Shown piece by piece: positions 13,397 through 15,643 of a stretch of 15,643 bases of DNA (position 1 is the first letter of the stretch; the number at the start of each line of letters is the position of its first letter). The stretch covers positions 1-15,643 of the forward strand of contig USJX01000066.1 of NCBI GenBank assembly GCA_900555035.1, read 5' to 3'. Both the position numbers and the translations under genes were made by a program. Under the pieces are notes generated by a model. It was given only the letters and a program-made list of their open reading frames with translations, made no database searches and was not told the DNA's origin. Source of the stretch: an uncultured Prevotella sp. Lineage in GTDB: Bacteria; Bacteroidota; Bacteroidia; Bacteroidales; Bacteroidaceae.

Positions 13397-14278
13397 TTAT
13401 CTCTTGGTAGGAATATTGAATTCATTCACCTTAGAGATAGATTTCCCCTCATGAATAACACTCACACAAAAACGAGCCATTCCATCCTTTAGCTTTCTAT
13501 CTGCCTTTACCATTGCGGTATATCTTACTCCAGAACCTGGAGCAATCTTTTCAATATGAATACTTGGAGAAATGAAGATATGCTTATTGCCTGTCATCTC
13601 TATTACAGCTGGCACCACATCATACACAGGATACTGTCCACGATTCATTATCTCAAATATCAACTTGCAGGTTTCATTTCGGTTCAGACTATTATCTTCA
13701 TTTGCATCAACAAAACGGGCATTTACAATCTCCAGGCTTGGGCAATAAGATAATCTGGCACCAAGTTCTTCAACTGTTGCAGAAGGCATTGAAGTAGTTG
13801 GCTGCTGAGCACTATAATCACCTGTATAATCCTTACCATGAAAATCATAGAGGCGGTCATCACCACCATTGCTGTAGTCAAAGATTTCCGGATTATCCGT
13901 TACTGGTGCACTAAAGTCATAAATATCATCATTACTTGCAGATGAAGAAGAATGCTCAGTCCTAGTTCGACTATGAGAAACAGATGGATAATGTGACCCT
14001 GAACATTCTACCCTATCTCGCTGATATGCAATCTCACGCTCTGCTTGAGCTTTATCAGCCTGACTACCGATAACGGCACCAACCATAGCACCACTAGCCA
14101 TACCTACAATAGTTCCAATATCAGAACCTCTGGGTCCACCGGACAAACCGCCAATTGCAGAGCCAAGAATGGAACCTATGGAACTACCGGCATAAGCTCC
14201 ACTGCCTGTATATGTATCGCAACTACTCACCAATAAAGACGAGCAAAGCATAAAAAGTGTCACCTTTTTCATAACCAT
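13397..14278 (-). CDS. Glycine-zipper lipoprotein with C-terminal beta-sandwich-like domain
   Basis: 293 residues from the ATG at 14278; starting at the Met two codons further on, MKKVTLF, is equally good. The lipobox LVSSC (16-20) gives a lipidated Cys20. Residues 25-72 are a Gly/Ala/Ser-rich zipper (GSSIGSILGSAIGGLSGG, then GTIVGMASGAMVGAVIG), as in outer membrane lipoproteins of the glycine-zipper type, which may insert in or pack against the membrane. A Ser-rich, acidic linker (95-170) contains three short look-alikes IYDFS, IFDYS and LYDFH. The C-terminal part (about 180-290) has strand-rich sequence with the pattern VNARFVDANEDNSLNRNETCKL (written here as two motifs, VNARFVDANED and NSLNRNETC), then IFEIMNRGQYPVYDV, like CARDB-type adhesion or assembly modules. 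Function unknown; an envelope structural role is likely. It has its own promoter and ends at the hairpin shared with rlpA. Confidence 0.82.
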   Translation of the reverse strand: MVMKKVTLFMLCSSLLVSSCDTYTGSGAYAGSSIGSILGSAIGGLSGGPRGSDIGTIVGMASGAMVGAVIGSQADKAQAEREIAYQRDRVECSGSHYPSVSHSRTRTEHSSSSASNDDIYDFSAPVTDNPEIFDYSNGGDDRLYDFHGKDYTGDYSAQQPTTSMPSATVEELGARLSYCPSLEIVNARFVDANEDNSLNRNETCKLIFEIMNRGQYPVYDVVPAVIEMTGNKHIFISPSIHIEKIAPGSGVRYTAMVKADRKLKDGMARFCVSVIHEGKSISKVNEFNIPTKR

Positions 14279-14296
14279 GTCTTTTAAAATCTAGTG

Positions 14297-14329
14297 CAAA
14301 TTTACAACTTAAACATGAAAGAAAAGAAA
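14297..14329 (-). promoter_or_regulatory. Promoter of the glycine-zipper lipoprotein gene
   Basis: On the minus strand TAAATTTG (14297-14304) is a perfect -7 box about 20 bases before the ATG. The -33 element is at best TTTC (14326-14329) with a 21-base spacer. The short leader has no Shine-Dalgarno site. Confidence 0.6.
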
Positions 14330-14334
14330 AAGAA

Positions 14335-14363
14335 TCCCTAAATATTGTTAGGGAATTCCCTAA
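14335..14363. promoter_or_regulatory. Palindrome cluster upstream of the lipoprotein promoter
   Basis: TCCCTAA (14335-14341) faces TTAGGGA (14348-14354) across a 6-base spacer, and the second arm is part of a perfect 16-base palindrome TTAGGGAATTCCCTAA (14348-14363). So three arms of one 7-base half-site lie within 29 bases, 6 bases upstream of the -33 region. It could be an operator or an mRNA/DNA hairpin; the symmetry is seen directly but the function is inferred. Confidence 0.5.
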
Positions 14364-14426
14364 AGAAATAGCAAGAACTTAATAAACAGACAAATAAGCT
14401 AAAAAAGAAGAAAAGAAAAAACCAAA

Positions 14427-14456
14427 AAGCGCCCTTGTCTTACGACAAGAGCGCTT
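14427..14456 (-). terminator. Intrinsic terminator of the rpoA-rplQ operon
   Basis: Arms 14427-14439 and 14444-14456 form a 13-bp stem with one mismatch. Read on the minus strand the loop is GTAA, a GNRA tetraloop, and the stem runs directly into TTTTTGGTTTTTTC. This is a strong terminator 25 bases after the rplQ stop codon. Confidence 0.9.
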
Positions 14457-14480
14457 ATATTTTGTGAAATCTATTGTAAT

Positions 14481-14966
14481 TTATTCAGCTGCAGCTTCCT
14501 CAGTTGCAGGAGCCTCTGCTACAGGTGCCTCCTCAGCCTTAGTTGCCTTGCGACTACGACGAGTCTTCTTAGCAGCAGCCTTAGGAGTCTTAGCCATGTT
14601 CTCATCAAAGTCAACGAGCTCGATGAAAGCAATCTCAGCTGCGTCACCCTGACGGGTACCCAACTTGATAACGCGAGTGTAACCACCAGGACGGTTAGCT
14701 ACCTTCTCAGCTACCTCACCGAAGAGAGCCTTAACAGCATACTTGTTCTGAAGATAACGGAAAACAACACGACGTGATGTAGTTGTATCATTCTTTGAAC
14801 GAGTGATTAATGGCTCAACATACTTCTTAAGAGCCTTTGCCTTTGCGAGGGTCGTAGTGATTCTTTTGTGCTCGCTCAAGATAAGTGATGAAGCCATGTT
14901 AGCCAACATCGCGTTACGATGAGAAGCAGTACGACCTAAATGGTTGAATTTCTTATTATGTCTCAT
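14481..14966 (-). CDS. rplQ: 50S ribosomal protein L17
   Basis: 161 residues. The core (1-120) is clearly L17: MRHNKKFNHLGRTASHRNAM, then LILSEHKRITTTLAKAK, and DTTTSRRVVFRYL. L17 is a large-subunit protein that binds 23S rRNA near the polypeptide exit tunnel. Compared with the roughly 120-residue E. coli protein it has a tail of about 40 residues (125-161) rich in Lys/Arg and then Ala/Glu/Pro, a common low-complexity extension in this phylum. The gene starts 30 bases after the rpoA stop and is the last gene of the alpha operon, ending at the terminator at 14427-14456. Its upstream region is A-rich, without a Shine-Dalgarno site. Confidence 0.98.
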   Translation of the reverse strand: MRHNKKFNHLGRTASHRNAMLANMASSLILSEHKRITTTLAKAKALKKYVEPLITRSKNDTTTSRRVVFRYLQNKYAVKALFGEVAEKVANRPGGYTRVIKLGTRQGDAAEIAFIELVDFDENMAKTPKAAAKKTRRSRKATKAEEAPVAEAPATEEAAAE

Positions 14967-14996
14967 TTTTGTTTTGTTCTTTTTGGACTAGGAGCA

Positions 14997-15643
14997 TTAA
15001 GCATCCTTGTCTAATTTATACTTTGAAATATCAGTTCCAAAAGACAGATTCAGACTCTCGAGCAAATCATCAAGCTCTGAGAGCGATTTCTTACCAAAGT
15101 TGCGGAACTTCAAGAGATCAGTCTTGTTGTACTGAACCAAGTCACCAAGAGTCTCAACATCAGCTGCCTTCAAGCAGTTGAGGGCACGAACACTAAGGTT
15201 CATATCTACGAGACGAGTCTTAAGCAACTGTCGCATATGAAGTACTTCCTCATCAAACTCTTGATTGTTCTCCTGATCAGGACTTTCAAGAGTGATCTTC
15301 TCATCAGAGAAGAGCATGAAATGATAAATAAGTATCTTCGCAGCTTCCTTCAGTGCATCCTTTGGACTAATGGAACCATCAGTTGTAACTTCAAGTACAA
15401 GCTTGTCATAATCGGTCTTCTGTTCAACACGATATGGCTCAACCGCATACTTTACATTACGAATAGGGGTGTAGATGGAATCGATTGGGAGAACGTTAAC
15501 GTCTGTGCAGAATTGACGATTCTCATCAGCAGGAACGTATCCACGTCCCTTATTAATTGTCAAATCAATCTGCATCGAAGCTTTGGCATCTAAATGACAA
15601 ATCACCAAATCAGGGTTTAACACTTCAAATCCAGTCAGATACT
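14997..15643 (-). CDS. rpoA: DNA-directed RNA polymerase subunit alpha (3' part)
   Basis: The visible part is about 215 codons and runs off the right edge; the true start lies outside. It opens with YLTGFEVLNPDLVICHLDAK, within the N-terminal domain, and continues through INKGRGYVPADEN and IDSIYTPIRNVKYAVEP, which belong to the assembly domain that contacts beta and beta'. The C-terminal domain holds LSVRALNCLKAADVETLGDL and LLKFRNFGKKSLSELDDLL, with the Arg, Asn and Lys positions that in E. coli alpha (R265, N268 and neighbours) bind the minor groove of UP elements and contact activators. Gene order rpoA-rplQ is that of the conserved alpha operon. A GTG near 15622 is an internal Val codon, not a start. 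Confidence 0.99.
   Translation of the reverse strand, partial: YLTGFEVLNPDLVICHLDAKASMQIDLTINKGRGYVPADENRQFCTDVNVLPIDSIYTPIRNVKYAVEPYRVEQKTDYDKLVLEVTTDGSISPKDALKEAAKILIYHFMLFSDEKITLESPDQENNQEFDEEVLHMRQLLKTRLVDMNLSVRALNCLKAADVETLGDLVQYNKTDLLKFRNFGKKSLSELDDLLESLNLSFGTDISKYKLDKDA

Overview
The window looks like chromosomal DNA of a Bacteroidota bacterium, most likely Prevotellaceae (Prevotella/Segatella type). Four things point there: promoters of the Bacteroidota form TTTG-N19-21-TAnnTTTG in front of several genes, no clear Shine-Dalgarno sites, RpoA and L17 sequences of that group, and the combination of GH43-like, FucP-like, MoxR/DUF58 and glycine-zipper lipoprotein genes. Gene density is high and there are no tRNA, rRNA, phage, transposase or CRISPR features. 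The family assignments come from reading motifs, not from a search.

Left part (1-2290, all minus strand): the 5' end of a class II fructose-bisphosphate aldolase gene with its own promoter, and upstream of it a two-gene unit. That unit has a promoter at 2256-2287, a short secreted protein that appears to be a GH43 beta-xylosidase-type enzyme with its whole catalytic propeller missing in frame, and a FucP-family sugar/H+ symporter. The transporter keeps both acidic residues expected of its family, while the glycosidase partner keeps only its signal peptide, the first propeller strand and the C-terminal concanavalin-like domain.

Centre (2365-9529): a six-gene minus-strand operon spoIIM-like, polytopic membrane protein, DUF4129, DUF4350, MoxR AAA+ ATPase, DUF58, with a divergent RDD-family gene on the plus strand. 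Together these look like a membrane-bound MoxR/DUF58 machine: a cytoplasmic AAA+ ATPase, a vWA-like partner anchored in the membrane and four or five further membrane partners. Its substrate is not known. Two intergenic gaps in the operon are filled with different short tandem repeats (4676-4757 and 6673-6728), and the DUF4129 protein has no signal peptide.

Right part (9549-15643): a 1013-residue minus-strand protein with two N-terminal receiver-like domains fused to a PEP-synthase/PPDK-type ATP-grasp domain, but without the phosphohistidine and PEP-binding domains of a real PEP synthase. It is divergent from an RlpA-family gene. RlpA converges on a glycine-zipper lipoprotein gene, and the two share one hairpin. 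The window ends with rplQ and the 3' part of rpoA, the tail of the ribosomal alpha operon, closed by a strong terminator.

The most interesting items are the catalytic-domain-less GH43 protein (1555-2232), the receiver/ATP-grasp fusion (9613-12654), the complete MoxR/DUF58/SpoIIM/RDD cluster, and the repeated sequences inside that operon and at the 9.6 kb convergent junction.
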